Positions 30,283-40,241 of a DNA stretch of 64,000 nucleotides are shown in pieces. Made by a program: the position numbers and the translations under genes. Source of the stretch: an uncultured Granulosicoccaceae bacterium (GTDB taxonomy: Bacteria; Pseudomonadota; Gammaproteobacteria; Granulosicoccales; Granulosicoccaceae). The stretch's first letter is position 1, and each line of letters starts with the position of its first letter. The stretch lies in the NCBI GenBank assembly GCA_937922675.1, contig CALAJN010000016.1:1-64000 (forward strand), in the 5' to 3' direction. The notes beneath the pieces are model-generated. The model had not been told where the DNA came from, made no database searches, and was given only the letters and a program-made list of their open reading frames with translations.

Positions 30283-31659
30283 TTACCTGCCTTGTAGCGG
30301 CCACAGCTCGGTTTGAGGATAAAACTGAGACCAGGCAAACCAGAACGAGTCATGACTGCCTAGATCATCGCCGCCACTGTTGGTCGCTCGCAGGCCGCCA
30401 CCGTCGAGCACCAGGCGTACACCACCGCTCTCAACTGGATCTCCCTTGAGCAGCGCAGTCATGGCGATACTGCGCTGAAAGGCAATGGCCTTACCAGCAC
30501 TGCCGATGACCCCGACGACATCCTCGTGAACAGTGAGCCTCGGGTCCACATCACCGACGGGGAAGATGGGGCCATCGGCATCACGTCCGTTGCGAAAATC
30601 AAAGTCCCGCCCCAGCGCCAACGCCTCGACAAGCACGGTAGTTTCGGGATGTGCCTCTTTCCACGCACCCCACTCGGTTGTCACCACACTCGCCTGATCC
30701 ATCTTGAAGTCTATGTCAGCGAGCGGACCGGTGACCGCATCGCCGCGAAAGGTATCGAACACCGACTGCGATGTGATGTCGTACATCACCTTGTTGGACC
30801 TGATCAACAATCCGGAGGTGCGCAGCACTGGACGCTCCACGCCGTCAGGCAACTCATCGGTGAACCAGGCTTGCGCAGACCCGCACAGAGTGCAGTAAGG
30901 GATGCCGAGGTCACGTCCTCCCAGCGTATCGTTGACCATCTCGCGGACCTCCATGATCTGGCGTGGGTAGGCGCGAGCTTCACCATTGACCACGACTCCA
31001 AAGACGATATCCTCATCGTCGAGCCACCGCGCTTCAGCTGCGGGAACAACGTCGGGATTATCCGCCGCAGGTATACAGTTGCAGGCTTCATCTGTGGTGT
31101 CAAAGGCCCGGTCGTCAATCAACACTCCACCCCACGATACGTGCCTCCAATCGATGTCTCCCTCCACAAAAATTCGCTCCCAACCCGGCACGAATGAGGT
31201 GAAGATCGTGCGCTTGTACGACAGATACCCCGGCGGTGCCGGGATATCCCAGGCAATCAGGTGATCCGTGGTCTTGCCCCAGGTATTTCCATCGTCAAAG
31301 GTGATGTCGAGCAACGCGCCTGCCGCCACTGCAAGATCCCGGTTCAAGCCCGGGTGACTGGCAAAGCGCATCATATCGGCGATGATCCAGGCAACCCGCG
31401 GATCACCTGATTTACCAATGTTGGCCAGAGCCTCCTGCTGGTCAATGCCCCACGTTGATCTTTCGAGGCTTTCAACAAAGGCGGTCTGAAGAGCAGCATC
31501 GAGGTTTGCTTGCAACGGGCCGTTCGGGACTTTCGGAGGCGCACCAAAGGCATCAACTACGTGGGCGGGTAACGCTGTTGCAGCCTGCTGCGCCAGGACA
31601 GGGCAAGGGCTTGCAACCAGCAACAGGGCCGCCAACAAAACGCGACCATGCTGTCTCAA
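30283..31659 (-). CDS. DUF3179-domain exported protein
   Basis: The frame is open to GTG 31812, where it overlaps the end of the BNR gene, but only a start near TTG 31659 places the hydrophobic stretch (RVLLAALLLVASPCPVLAQ) as a normal signal peptide. The start is therefore uncertain. The mature protein carries the DUF3179 domain with its hallmark YPRQIMEVREMVNDTLGG and IPYCTLCGSAQA; the two Cys could bind metal or form a redox pair. Function is unknown. It is transcribed with the BNR lipoprotein, and both are exported. Confidence 0.85.
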   Translation of the reverse strand: MRQHGRVLLAALLLVASPCPVLAQQAATALPAHVVDAFGAPPKVPNGPLQANLDAALQTAFVESLERSTWGIDQQEALANIGKSGDPRVAWIIADMMRFASHPGLNRDLAVAAGALLDITFDDGNTWGKTTDHLIAWDIPAPPGYLSYKRTIFTSFVPGWERIFVEGDIDWRHVSWGGVLIDDRAFDTTDEACNCIPAADNPDVVPAAEARWLDDEDIVFGVVVNGEARAYPRQIMEVREMVNDTLGGRDLGIPYCTLCGSAQAWFTDELPDGVERPVLRTSGLLIRSNKVMYDITSQSVFDTFRGDAVTGPLADIDFKMDQASVVTTEWGAWKEAHPETTVLVEALALGRDFDFRNGRDADGPIFPVGDVDPRLTVHEDVVGVIGSAGKAIAFQRSIAMTALLKGDPVESGGVRLVLDGGGLRATNSGGDDLGSHDSFWFAWSQFYPQTELWPLQGR

Positions 31660-31801
31660 GCGCTCGATAGCACCTGAAAATGTGCATGAATCCACAAAGG
31701 CTGAGCGCCGCAGAGCATCGTAGTAAGGGTTCACGTGTGCAGACCGTTGGGAGACTGCACGTTCAGACCGAATCAAGGCGAAACAGTTCGCCAGGATGCT
31801 T

Positions 31802-34255
31802 TTACCGCGCACTCAGCTTGACAAGCCCCATCCCGACCTGGGAGATATAAACACTCCCGTCCCTTGAGACGTCTATCCCGCTCGGGGCAATCACGCTACT
31901 GCGATAGTGTTGCGGCGTGACCTCTTCAAATGCGGTGTCCGTGGTCGGGTTTTCCATGATGAACAGGCCGGAGCTCACACCCTTCTTTGAATCCTGTTGC
32001 TGGGCCAACCACAAATAGCCATTCGGTCCAAACACAAGGGGGCCGGGTCGGGCAATGGCTGCACCGGTCGTCAGCTTCGTCAGGTCAGTAATTCCTTCCG
32101 AGTCCGGGTCACCAAAAATCCGTGTGTCAGCATCCGTCAGTCGATACACCTTGAATCGATTGCCGATGGGCGATTTGCGGTTACCCTGAATCGAGAGATA
32201 CAAGGTCGCAGCGTCACTGTCATCAGCTGTCAGGTAGCCGGTGTTAAAAAAATGCTTGTTGTTGAACGTCATCGCGGGCCAGATATCTATCCAGCTCTGA
32301 CCGCCATCATCGGATCGGTAGAAACCCGCTGACAAGTCAAGCAGATAGACGATCCCGGAGTTGCCATTGTCCGGCCACAAGAAATTGCTTCGATTGGTCT
32401 TACCGATGGCAACACCACTGCTTTGTGACCACTGACCCTCGTGAAAGCGATAAACACCCTCACCTTCTACCGCTGCCAGAATAGTCTGACTTGTTGCTGA
32501 AATACCGTCGTGATAGCCGTAGGCAACAGCCCGGACTCTGCCGTCGTTTGCATCAGTGGCAGCTCCAAGATGGGTATTGGTCCATCCAGAACTGGACGGG
32601 TTGCCCAAGGCTGTCGCTGTTTTCATGTAGAGCTCACCACCCTCGTTTCTGTCCCGATCACCTACCCCGAGAATGAGTTGGTTAGCGACAGCATCAAATA
32701 TGACATCGAAGCCCTTGGATTCAGCGCCGCGGGGCTTGTCGCGAGACACATCAGCGTTCTGAAATCCATTACGCGTCTCCAGTACGACGTAGTCAGTATT
32801 TGCAAGTACAACCTGAGCCGGATTATTGGGATTGACAGCAACACCATTGTTGGCAGTCGCTTGCATGTTGAATACAGCAGGCTCCCATAGCTCACCACCA
32901 TCACTCGACTTCCATAAACCGCCACGGCCCGACACATAGATAACGTCGTCAGACACAGCATCACCACCTCTGGCCACATCTATAGAACTGACAACGCTGT
33001 TTTTACGTCCAAGACCGCCCTGCTGAAAAGCTTCTGTTCGATACCACCAATCGTAGGATGTGCCGTGAATGCGGTCCGAGACATTTTCATTGACGTCTAC
33101 CAGAGGCTCCCAGCTGCTACCACCACTCACTGACCGCCACACGCTGGAATAGTTTGAACCATTGGCCGTTCCACCCAGGTTGTTAGCTCCGATGTAGACG
33201 ACATCCTCATCACCGACCGAGTATCCAGTAACAGCTGTCCATTGCCTGTTGTTGTTGCCGATGGCAAGCCCTGAGTTGACCAATCCCCACGATTCGCCAT
33301 TGTATTTGACGATGCCATTGACACTGACAGCGCCGTAGACGTTGCCGCTATCAAGGACTGCGACTCCTTCAGGCAGAGGTGTGGCGTACTCCAGGGTCGA
33401 CTTGGCGGCAGACGGGTTCGAGTAGTCGATTCTATAAATCCCGTTGCCAGCACTGTTTGGAAATTGAATGGCAGCAAAAACCGTATCGGGTATCGCTGGG
33501 TCATGAGCCAGGGCACGCACAAAACCTGCAGTGTTGACAGCTGACACTTCCCGATCGCCACCACCTGCAAACAAGCGCACTCCGGTCTTGTAGGTGCCTG
33601 CGATAACGATATCGTCAGTATAGGATTGCGTATTCTCACCTGGATCAACAACGATCAAATCTCCGTTTGACCGTGGATGCGCATTGGGTATCGGATCAGA
33701 CGCGGCCGGGTGATTGCCGGAAAACTGAGCCTTCGCGCCCTCTGCTGTCAAAACCCAGGTGTCACCACCGTCAATGGAGCGAAACAAGCCCCCTGACCCG
33801 CCTTTGTCACCCGTACCCGCGTACAGAATCTGCTCGTTGTCCGGGGTGATTGCCAATGAGGCTACTTTCGGGCTCCTCAAGCCGGCATTGCGAGTGGTAA
33901 AGCTCAGGCCGCCATCAGTTGATTTGAAAACACCAGACACATCCGCGGAGGAATAGACCGACAACCCATCAGCCGTGGTGCTCACATCGCTTTGAAATCC
34001 GCCGCCACTGACGTTTGTGTCAACGACCCGCAAGGCACGAGGGTCAGGCGTCGCGGCCCCGAGAGAGGGCTCGATCAACTCAACGGTCTCGGTCAGCTCG
34101 GCCGACGCAGGCGCTGGCTTCGACGCCTGGGCAGGGATCGGCAGGGCGGCAGCGGCCGGCGCGATCATGGTCTGCTCTGCCGACGATTCGCAGCCATAGA
34201 GCACCGTCAGCGGCACCAGACAGATCGCCAGCTGGCATTTGATGATCGTTCGCAT
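31802..34255 (-). CDS. Large BNR/beta-propeller lipoprotein
   Basis: About 817 aa from ATG 34255, which begins a lipoprotein signal (lipobox LYGC). The mature protein consists of many repeats with Asp-box-like motifs (STDGGLSFTT, SIDGGDTWVL, SVSGGSSWEP, SSDGGELWEP, SDDGGQSWID). This is the BNR/sialidase-type propeller seen in surface glycosidases and photosystem-assembly-like proteins. No catalytic sialidase Arg triad (RIP motif) is evident, so binding or scaffolding is as likely as hydrolysis. The N-terminal region after the Cys is low-complexity and Ala/Pro-rich, a flexible tether. Confidence 0.8.
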   Translation of the reverse strand: MRTIIKCQLAICLVPLTVLYGCESSAEQTMIAPAAAALPIPAQASKPAPASAELTETVELIEPSLGAATPDPRALRVVDTNVSGGGFQSDVSTTADGLSVYSSADVSGVFKSTDGGLSFTTRNAGLRSPKVASLAITPDNEQILYAGTGDKGGSGGLFRSIDGGDTWVLTAEGAKAQFSGNHPAASDPIPNAHPRSNGDLIVVDPGENTQSYTDDIVIAGTYKTGVRLFAGGGDREVSAVNTAGFVRALAHDPAIPDTVFAAIQFPNSAGNGIYRIDYSNPSAAKSTLEYATPLPEGVAVLDSGNVYGAVSVNGIVKYNGESWGLVNSGLAIGNNNRQWTAVTGYSVGDEDVVYIGANNLGGTANGSNYSSVWRSVSGGSSWEPLVDVNENVSDRIHGTSYDWWYRTEAFQQGGLGRKNSVVSSIDVARGGDAVSDDVIYVSGRGGLWKSSDGGELWEPAVFNMQATANNGVAVNPNNPAQVVLANTDYVVLETRNGFQNADVSRDKPRGAESKGFDVIFDAVANQLILGVGDRDRNEGGELYMKTATALGNPSSSGWTNTHLGAATDANDGRVRAVAYGYHDGISATSQTILAAVEGEGVYRFHEGQWSQSSGVAIGKTNRSNFLWPDNGNSGIVYLLDLSAGFYRSDDGGQSWIDIWPAMTFNNKHFFNTGYLTADDSDAATLYLSIQGNRKSPIGNRFKVYRLTDADTRIFGDPDSEGITDLTKLTTGAAIARPGPLVFGPNGYLWLAQQQDSKKGVSSGLFIMENPTTDTAFEEVTPQHYRSSVIAPSGIDVSRDGSVYISQVGMGLVKLSAR

Positions 34256-34544
34256 GAAAGTAGCTCGGTCTACATCCTTTGGATACCCGTATATCAATGC
34301 CCGTGCCAGCTCTCTTCCTGATGCACACGCACATCGGGAAGAGAGCACGCCGCAGCCTGACCGCCATAGTTTTGGCGAGACAGGTAAATGCGACATCTCG
34401 GTGACCGCACCGGGCCACCTGCATCGTGGCTTGCGGGCAGCACGCTTTACTTGGTGTGTCGCTTGTGCTTGGCTCGTCTGCCCCTATCCAAGCCGATGCG
34501 CCTCCCATACAATCGCCAACCCTTCGACATATCTGCGTCACCCG

Positions 34545-37500
34545 ATGGCCCGAAGCATCAGTATCGAGAACGCCCATCAGAACAATCTCAAGCATCTTGA
34601 TCTGAACTTGCCGCATGGCGAGCTGATTGTCGTTACCGGCGTGTCGGGTAGTGGCAAATCAACACTCGCTTTTGACACCATCTACGCCGAAGGACAGAGA
34701 CGCTATGTAGAGACCTTCAGTCCCTATGCGCGCCAGTTTCTGGACCGAATGGACAAGCCTCACGTCGACAGGATCGACGGCATTCCGCCAGCGATCGCCA
34801 TCGACCAGACCAATCCTGTCAGAACCTCGCGCTCGACGGTCGGGACCATGACCGAACTCAACGATCACATCAAACTGTTGTTTGCGCGCTGTGCTGCGCT
34901 GTATTGCAGTGGCTGCGGTCGAGAAGTGCGCAGAGATACCCCGGAGCAGATCACGGCGCACTGGATCGATGACAGTGACCACCCCGGAAGTCGTGTGATG
35001 ATCACCTTCCGGGTAGACATCCCCGAGAATTTCAGCGGTGACGAGATCGAGGACTGGTTGACGCGCCAGGGCTTTACCCGAATTCATGCGCGCAACCAGC
35101 AGCATATTGATGTCATCCAGGATCGGCTCAAGGCAACACCGGAAAACCGCGGCCGTTTTATGGAAGCCATAGAGGCAGGCCTGCGCTACGGGCAGGGCAA
35201 GGTCACCGTTCACAGGCTCGACGAGAATCGGATACCGACCGACTCACAGAGCTTCTCGACACGATTGCAGTGTGAATCCTGCGGCATCCGCTACCGCGAT
35301 CCCTTGCCCTCGACCTTCAGTTTCAACACACCGATTGGCGCGTGTGAAAGTTGCCGCGGTTTTGGACGAGTGATGGGTATCGACTACCGCCTGACAGTGC
35401 CCGACACCAGCAAATCCATTGAGCAAGGTGTGGTCAAGGTCTTTCAGAGCGAAAGTGGCAAGTCGTGCCAACGTGATCTTGTGCGCGCCGCCAAACGCGC
35501 TGCCATACCGCTTGACAGACCCTTTGATGAACTGACTGACATACAGCGCGATTGGTTGATACACGGCGACGGTGGCGAAGATGGCTGGTACGGCGTCAAG
35601 GGCTTCTTTGACTACCTTGAGCGCAAGTCCTACAAGATGCACGTCAGGGTGATGCTCGCAAAATACCGCAGTTACGACGAATGCCCGGATTGCGCAGGCG
35701 CACGACTCAAACCTGAATCCCTCAATTGGCGTATAGGCTCACTTGAACATGCCAATGCCGTGACCGATGCGAAGCAACGCTGGTTTACAGCGCAGTGCAG
35801 CATGAGCGCATCTGCACGCAAAACGCTCCCCGGTCTGAACGTTACTGACCTTATGCAGCTGCCTATAGGTCAGTTGGCGCAGTTCATCGATCTACTGGCG
35901 GGTGACGTCACCGATGAGCCTACGCGCATGGTGACAGGCGAGATGCGCGCACGATTGAATTACCTGGTCGACGTCGGTCTGAGTTACCTTACGCTCGATC
36001 GACAAAGCCGCACTCTGTCTGGTGGCGAAGTACAGCGAATCAATCTGACCACAGCGCTTGGCACCTCCCTGGTCAATACACTGTTTGTACTCGATGAGCC
36101 CAGCATTGGCTTGCACCCACGCGATATAGATCGGCTCACGCGTGTGTTGTTGCGCTTGCGCGATGCAGGTAACACGTTGATTGTGGTTGAACATGACCCA
36201 CAACTGATGATGCACGCTGATCGCATCGTGGATGTTGGCCCTGGCCCGGGCAATCAAGGCGGGCAGATCGTATTCAACGGCTCGCCAACAGCCCTTGTGG
36301 ACAACAAGACGTCGTTGACGGCGGACTATTTTGCCGGTCGCAAAAAAATCGAATTCAGCCCATTGCGAGCAGCGCGCTCTGCCATCAATGATGAGATCAA
36401 GCTGACCGGCGCTTGCGGACACAACCTGCAAAAGCTCAACCTGCAGATTCCACTCAACCGTTTGGTCTGTATCACCGGCCCCTCAGGTTCTGGCAAATCC
36501 TCGTTGATACAGGACACCTTGTACAACGCCCTTACCGCCGCGAAGGGCAAGCCACAGGAGCTTGCATTGGAATTTGACACGCTCACCGGTGAAGACTTGA
36601 TAGACGATGTTGTCATGGTGGACCAGTCCCCCATCGGCAAGAGTGCGCGCTCCAACCCGGTGAGCTATACCGGTGCGTTTGAGCCGATACGCAAGTTATT
36701 TGAACGCACACCAGAGGCCAAGGAGCGCAACTACCGCGCGAGCATGTTCAGCTTCAACTCCGGCATGAAGTGCCCGGCATGCTCGGGCAACGGATTCGAG
36801 CATGTCGAGATGCAATTTCTCTCCGATGTATACATCCGTTGCGGCGAGTGTCAGGGCCGACGTTACCGTTCAGAACTTCTGGAAATCAAACTGTTCGTTG
36901 CTCACGAACCCGATGGTCAGTCAATTGCAGATGTGCTCGATATGACAGTTGATCGAGCGCTGGAATTTTTCCGCGATGAAGTCTATGTGACGCGCGCCCT
37001 GCAACCCATGAAAGACGTAGGCCTCGGATACGTGACACTCGGCCAGCCGGTGCCAACATTGTCTGGAGGCGAGGCACAGCGGTTGAAACTTGCTGCACAT
37101 TTGGGTGAAGCCGCAGGTGTCAGCTCAAAGTACAAAAATCGTGGACACACCTTGTTCATGTTCGATGAGCCCACAACCGGGCTGCACTACGACGACATAG
37201 CACGCCTGCTAAGTGCGCTTGGACAACTGCTGGACAAGGGGCACTCACTGGTAGTGGTTGAGCACAACCTCGACGTCATTGCTTGTGCTGAACACATCAT
37301 CGATCTGGGTCCGGATGGCGGTGCTGCCGGTGGAAAAATCGTATTCAAAGGCAGTGTCAAGAACCTTCATAAAAACACCAATAGCGCCACGGCGCGTAGC
37401 CTGCTTGAATACGCAGAGGCAAGCGATCACCTGCGCTCGTCGAAAGTCGCCGAGGACGTAGGCTCGTTGAGCGTACGCTCCTCTGTAACAGCCGAGTACA

Positions 37501-40079
37501 TTCATGTGCAAAACGCACGTGAGCACAACCTCAAAGATATCGACGTGAAAATTCCTCGCGATGCCTTCACGGTCATTACTGGCAAGAGTGGTTCTGGCAA
37601 GAGCACACTGGCTTTTGACATCGTGTTCAAGGAGGGCCAGCGGCGCTATCTTGAATCTCTAAACGCCTATGCCCGGCAGTTCGTGCAACCTGCGTCTCGC
37701 CCTGATGTGGATGCGATCAGCGGTATACCGCCCACCGTCGCGATCGAGCAGCGCACAAGTCGCGGTGGTCGCAAGAGCACCGTTGCGACCATGACCGAGA
37801 TCTATCATTTTCTGCGCCTGATGTTCGTCAAGCTTGGCGAGCAATATTGTCCGGACTGTGGCGTTGCAATCTCTGCCCAGTCAGTGGAAGCCATAGCCTC
37901 GCAATTGATGAAGAAGCACCGAGGCAAAACCGTATCACTGCACGCTCCACTGGTTACTCATAGAAAGGGTTACTACACTGATCTTGCCAAATGGGCTGCC
38001 AACAAGGGCTTTGACACCCTGCGTGTTGATGGCGCGGACACCTCAACGGCTGATTGGCCCCGACTGGATCGCTTCAAGGAGCACACGATTGACCTACCGC
38101 TTGGGCGCTTTAGCGTTGAGCCTAAACATGAAAAGGCGCTGATCCATCATTTGCAGCTCGCCGTTGATCATGGCAGCGGACTCGTCAAGATTGCTGCCGG
38201 TCGAGGTAGTGAAACGCTCTATTCGGTGCAACGTGCCTGTCATAGCTGTCATCGCAGCTTTCCGGAACTGGATCCGCGCATGTTCAGCTACAACTCACGT
38301 CACGGCTGGTGCCCGGATTGTTTCGGCACAGGTGAAGTATTGCCAGGCTTCGATGAAGAGCAAACTGGCGAAGAGAAGAGTTGGCGCGCAGGTGAGGATG
38401 AAGAGCACATCGTGTGTGAGTTATGTGAAGGTCAACGTCTGAAACCTGAATCACTGTCAGTCTGGTTCAAGGACTACACCATCGCTGATTTCGCGGCCTT
38501 GTCGATTGTGGAGGCACGAGAGGTATTCAACAGCATTTCCCTTGATGACCGCGAGACAGCGATCGCGCAGGACATTCTGAGCGAACTGCTATCACGCCTG
38601 GATTTTTTGGGTGAAGTAGGTCTTGGTTATCTCGCGCTTGATCGCTCCGCACCTACCCTGTCCGGTGGTGAAGCGCAACGTATTCGCCTTGCCGCACAAC
38701 TTGGATCCAACCTCGAAGGCGTGTGCTACATCCTTGACGAGCCGACCATCGGCTTGCATCCACGAGACAACCGGATGCTGCTGGATACGCTGGCAAGACT
38801 TCAGGGCAAGGGCAACACGGTGATTGTGGTTGAACACGATGAGGAGACGATTCGCCATGCGGATCACGTCATCGATATCGGGCCCGGCGCCGGCGTGCGA
38901 GGAGGAGAGATCGTCGCCGAGGGCACGGTTGACGAGATCACCCGGGTTCTGGAGTCACCAACCGGGCGCCTGCTCGAATCACCCTTGCGCCATCCCTTGA
39001 ACCCAACTCGCACAAAAGCGCAAGAAATGCTGCATGTGGAGAAGGCGGATCTTCATAATCTACGCAGCGTCACAGTTGACATACCCTTGCGGAGGCTGGT
39101 CTGCGTTAGCGGTGTTTCAGGCTCTGGCAAGAGCACGCTGATAAGAGACGTAGTACACGACAGCCTGCGGGGTCTGAATTCCCAGCAAAAAAAGGCACGC
39201 TCCAAACGCAAACCTGGCCCTCCCAAGGGCTGCCGCAGCATCTCCGGTTGGGAACGCATTGACCGTGTATTGGAAGTGGACCAAACCCCTATCGGCAAAA
39301 CCTCAAGATCCTGTCCGGCGACCTATATAGGCTTCTGGGACAACGTTCGCCGCTTGTTCGCCGACACCACTGACGCACGCATCAGAGGGTTTCAGGCCAG
39401 TCGCTTCAGTTTCAATACCGGTGATGGGCGTTGCGGCGAATGCCAGGGGCAAGGGATGCAAAGAATCGAGATGAATTTCCTGCCTGACGTCAAGGTGCCC
39501 TGCGAGGCCTGTGTCGGCCAGCGCTTCAATTCAGAGACCCTGGCAGTGCGCTGGAAGGACACCAGCATCGGCGAGCTGTTGATGATGGACGTGGACGAGG
39601 CATTGCCTCTGTTCGAGGCTCACCCCAGCATTCACCACCCTTTGACTCTTCTGCAGGACGTTGGCCTTGGCTACCTGACGCTCGGACAGGCCAGTGCAAC
39701 CCTCTCCGGAGGCGAAGCGCAAAGGATCAAGCTCGTCTCCGAACTCGCCAAGGCCAAACCGGATCTGCAGGATTCAAGCGGCAAACGCGTGGTCAGGACA
39801 CATACTCTGTACATCCTTGATGAGCCTTCAGTCGGTCTGCACATGGCTGACGTGGAGAACCTGATTCATGTACTGCACCGTCTCGTTGACGCGGGTAACT
39901 CCGTCATCCTGATCGAGCACAATCTGGATCTGATTGCCGAGGCGGACTGGATTATCGACATGGGTCCCGAAGGTGGTGACGGCGGCGGGCGTGTGGTTGC
40001 GCGAGGTACACCCAAGCGCATCGCAGCCTCCAAGACCTCGCGCACTGCGCCCTTTCTCAAGACGATGCTCGCCTCCTGA
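34545..40079 (+). CDS. uvrA: Double-length UvrA-like excinuclease ABC subunit A (four ATPase modules)
   Basis: From ATG 34545 the protein has 1,844 aa, twice the usual 940. It is two UvrA-like halves in tandem, about residues 1-975 and 980-1844. Four Walker A motifs (near residues 32, 645, 1012, 1522; GxSGSGKS) and four LSGGE signatures are present. Each half has its own Cys-rich zinc motifs, for example CPACSGNGFEH and CGECQGRRY in the first, CHSCHRSF, CGECQGQGMQR and CEACVGQRF in the second. No frameshift separates the halves. UvrA recognises bulky DNA damage as a dimer; this protein may be a fused dimer. It may be an accessory copy, since no uvrB or ssb lies nearby. The frame is open to 34239, but upstream residues are not UvrA-like. 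Confidence 0.92.
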   Translation: MARSISIENAHQNNLKHLDLNLPHGELIVVTGVSGSGKSTLAFDTIYAEGQRRYVETFSPYARQFLDRMDKPHVDRIDGIPPAIAIDQTNPVRTSRSTVGTMTELNDHIKLLFARCAALYCSGCGREVRRDTPEQITAHWIDDSDHPGSRVMITFRVDIPENFSGDEIEDWLTRQGFTRIHARNQQHIDVIQDRLKATPENRGRFMEAIEAGLRYGQGKVTVHRLDENRIPTDSQSFSTRLQCESCGIRYRDPLPSTFSFNTPIGACESCRGFGRVMGIDYRLTVPDTSKSIEQGVVKVFQSESGKSCQRDLVRAAKRAAIPLDRPFDELTDIQRDWLIHGDGGEDGWYGVKGFFDYLERKSYKMHVRVMLAKYRSYDECPDCAGARLKPESLNWRIGSLEHANAVTDAKQRWFTAQCSMSASARKTLPGLNVTDLMQLPIGQLAQFIDLLAGDVTDEPTRMVTGEMRARLNYLVDVGLSYLTLDRQSRTLSGGEVQRINLTTALGTSLVNTLFVLDEPSIGLHPRDIDRLTRVLLRLRDAGNTLIVVEHDPQLMMHADRIVDVGPGPGNQGGQIVFNGSPTALVDNKTSLTADYFAGRKKIEFSPLRAARSAINDEIKLTGACGHNLQKLNLQIPLNRLVCITGPSGSGKSSLIQDTLYNALTAAKGKPQELALEFDTLTGEDLIDDVVMVDQSPIGKSARSNPVSYTGAFEPIRKLFERTPEAKERNYRASMFSFNSGMKCPACSGNGFEHVEMQFLSDVYIRCGECQGRRYRSELLEIKLFVAHEPDGQSIADVLDMTVDRALEFFRDEVYVTRALQPMKDVGLGYVTLGQPVPTLSGGEAQRLKLAAHLGEAAGVSSKYKNRGHTLFMFDEPTTGLHYDDIARLLSALGQLLDKGHSLVVVEHNLDVIACAEHIIDLGPDGGAAGGKIVFKGSVKNLHKNTNSATARSLLEYAEASDHLRSSKVAEDVGSLSVRSSVTAEYIHVQNAREHNLKDIDVKIPRDAFTVITGKSGSGKSTLAFDIVFKEGQRRYLESLNAYARQFVQPASRPDVDAISGIPPTVAIEQRTSRGGRKSTVATMTEIYHFLRLMFVKLGEQYCPDCGVAISAQSVEAIASQLMKKHRGKTVSLHAPLVTHRKGYYTDLAKWAANKGFDTLRVDGADTSTADWPRLDRFKEHTIDLPLGRFSVEPKHEKALIHHLQLAVDHGSGLVKIAAGRGSETLYSVQRACHSCHRSFPELDPRMFSYNSRHGWCPDCFGTGEVLPGFDEEQTGEEKSWRAGEDEEHIVCELCEGQRLKPESLSVWFKDYTIADFAALSIVEAREVFNSISLDDRETAIAQDILSELLSRLDFLGEVGLGYLALDRSAPTLSGGEAQRIRLAAQLGSNLEGVCYILDEPTIGLHPRDNRMLLDTLARLQGKGNTVIVVEHDEETIRHADHVIDIGPGAGVRGGEIVAEGTVDEITRVLESPTGRLLESPLRHPLNPTRTKAQEMLHVEKADLHNLRSVTVDIPLRRLVCVSGVSGSGKSTLIRDVVHDSLRGLNSQQKKARSKRKPGPPKGCRSISGWERIDRVLEVDQTPIGKTSRSCPATYIGFWDNVRRLFADTTDARIRGFQASRFSFNTGDGRCGECQGQGMQRIEMNFLPDVKVPCEACVGQRFNSETLAVRWKDTSIGELLMMDVDEALPLFEAHPSIHHPLTLLQDVGLGYLTLGQASATLSGGEAQRIKLVSELAKAKPDLQDSSGKRVVRTHTLYILDEPSVGLHMADVENLIHVLHRLVDAGNSVILIEHNLDLIAEADWIIDMGPEGGDGGGRVVARGTPKRIAASKTSRTAPFLKTMLAS

Positions 40080-40241
40080 GCACCGCCACTCTCGGCTCGA
40101 AGCCAGCTTTTATGGAAGACTGAATACCCGCAACACCCCTGCTCGGTCGCCGCTGGATAGCCGCTGCGATAGAGAGACAACAGAGGTGGAACATGTTTTG
40201 CGTCACGGAGACCATCGAGGACACTCTTTTGACGCAGCTCC

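Noticed and set aside
34239-34544. N-terminal extension of about 100 residues on the double UvrA
   Set aside because: The residues are not UvrA-like and overlap the start of the opposite BNR gene; ATG 34545 gives the canonical UvrA start.
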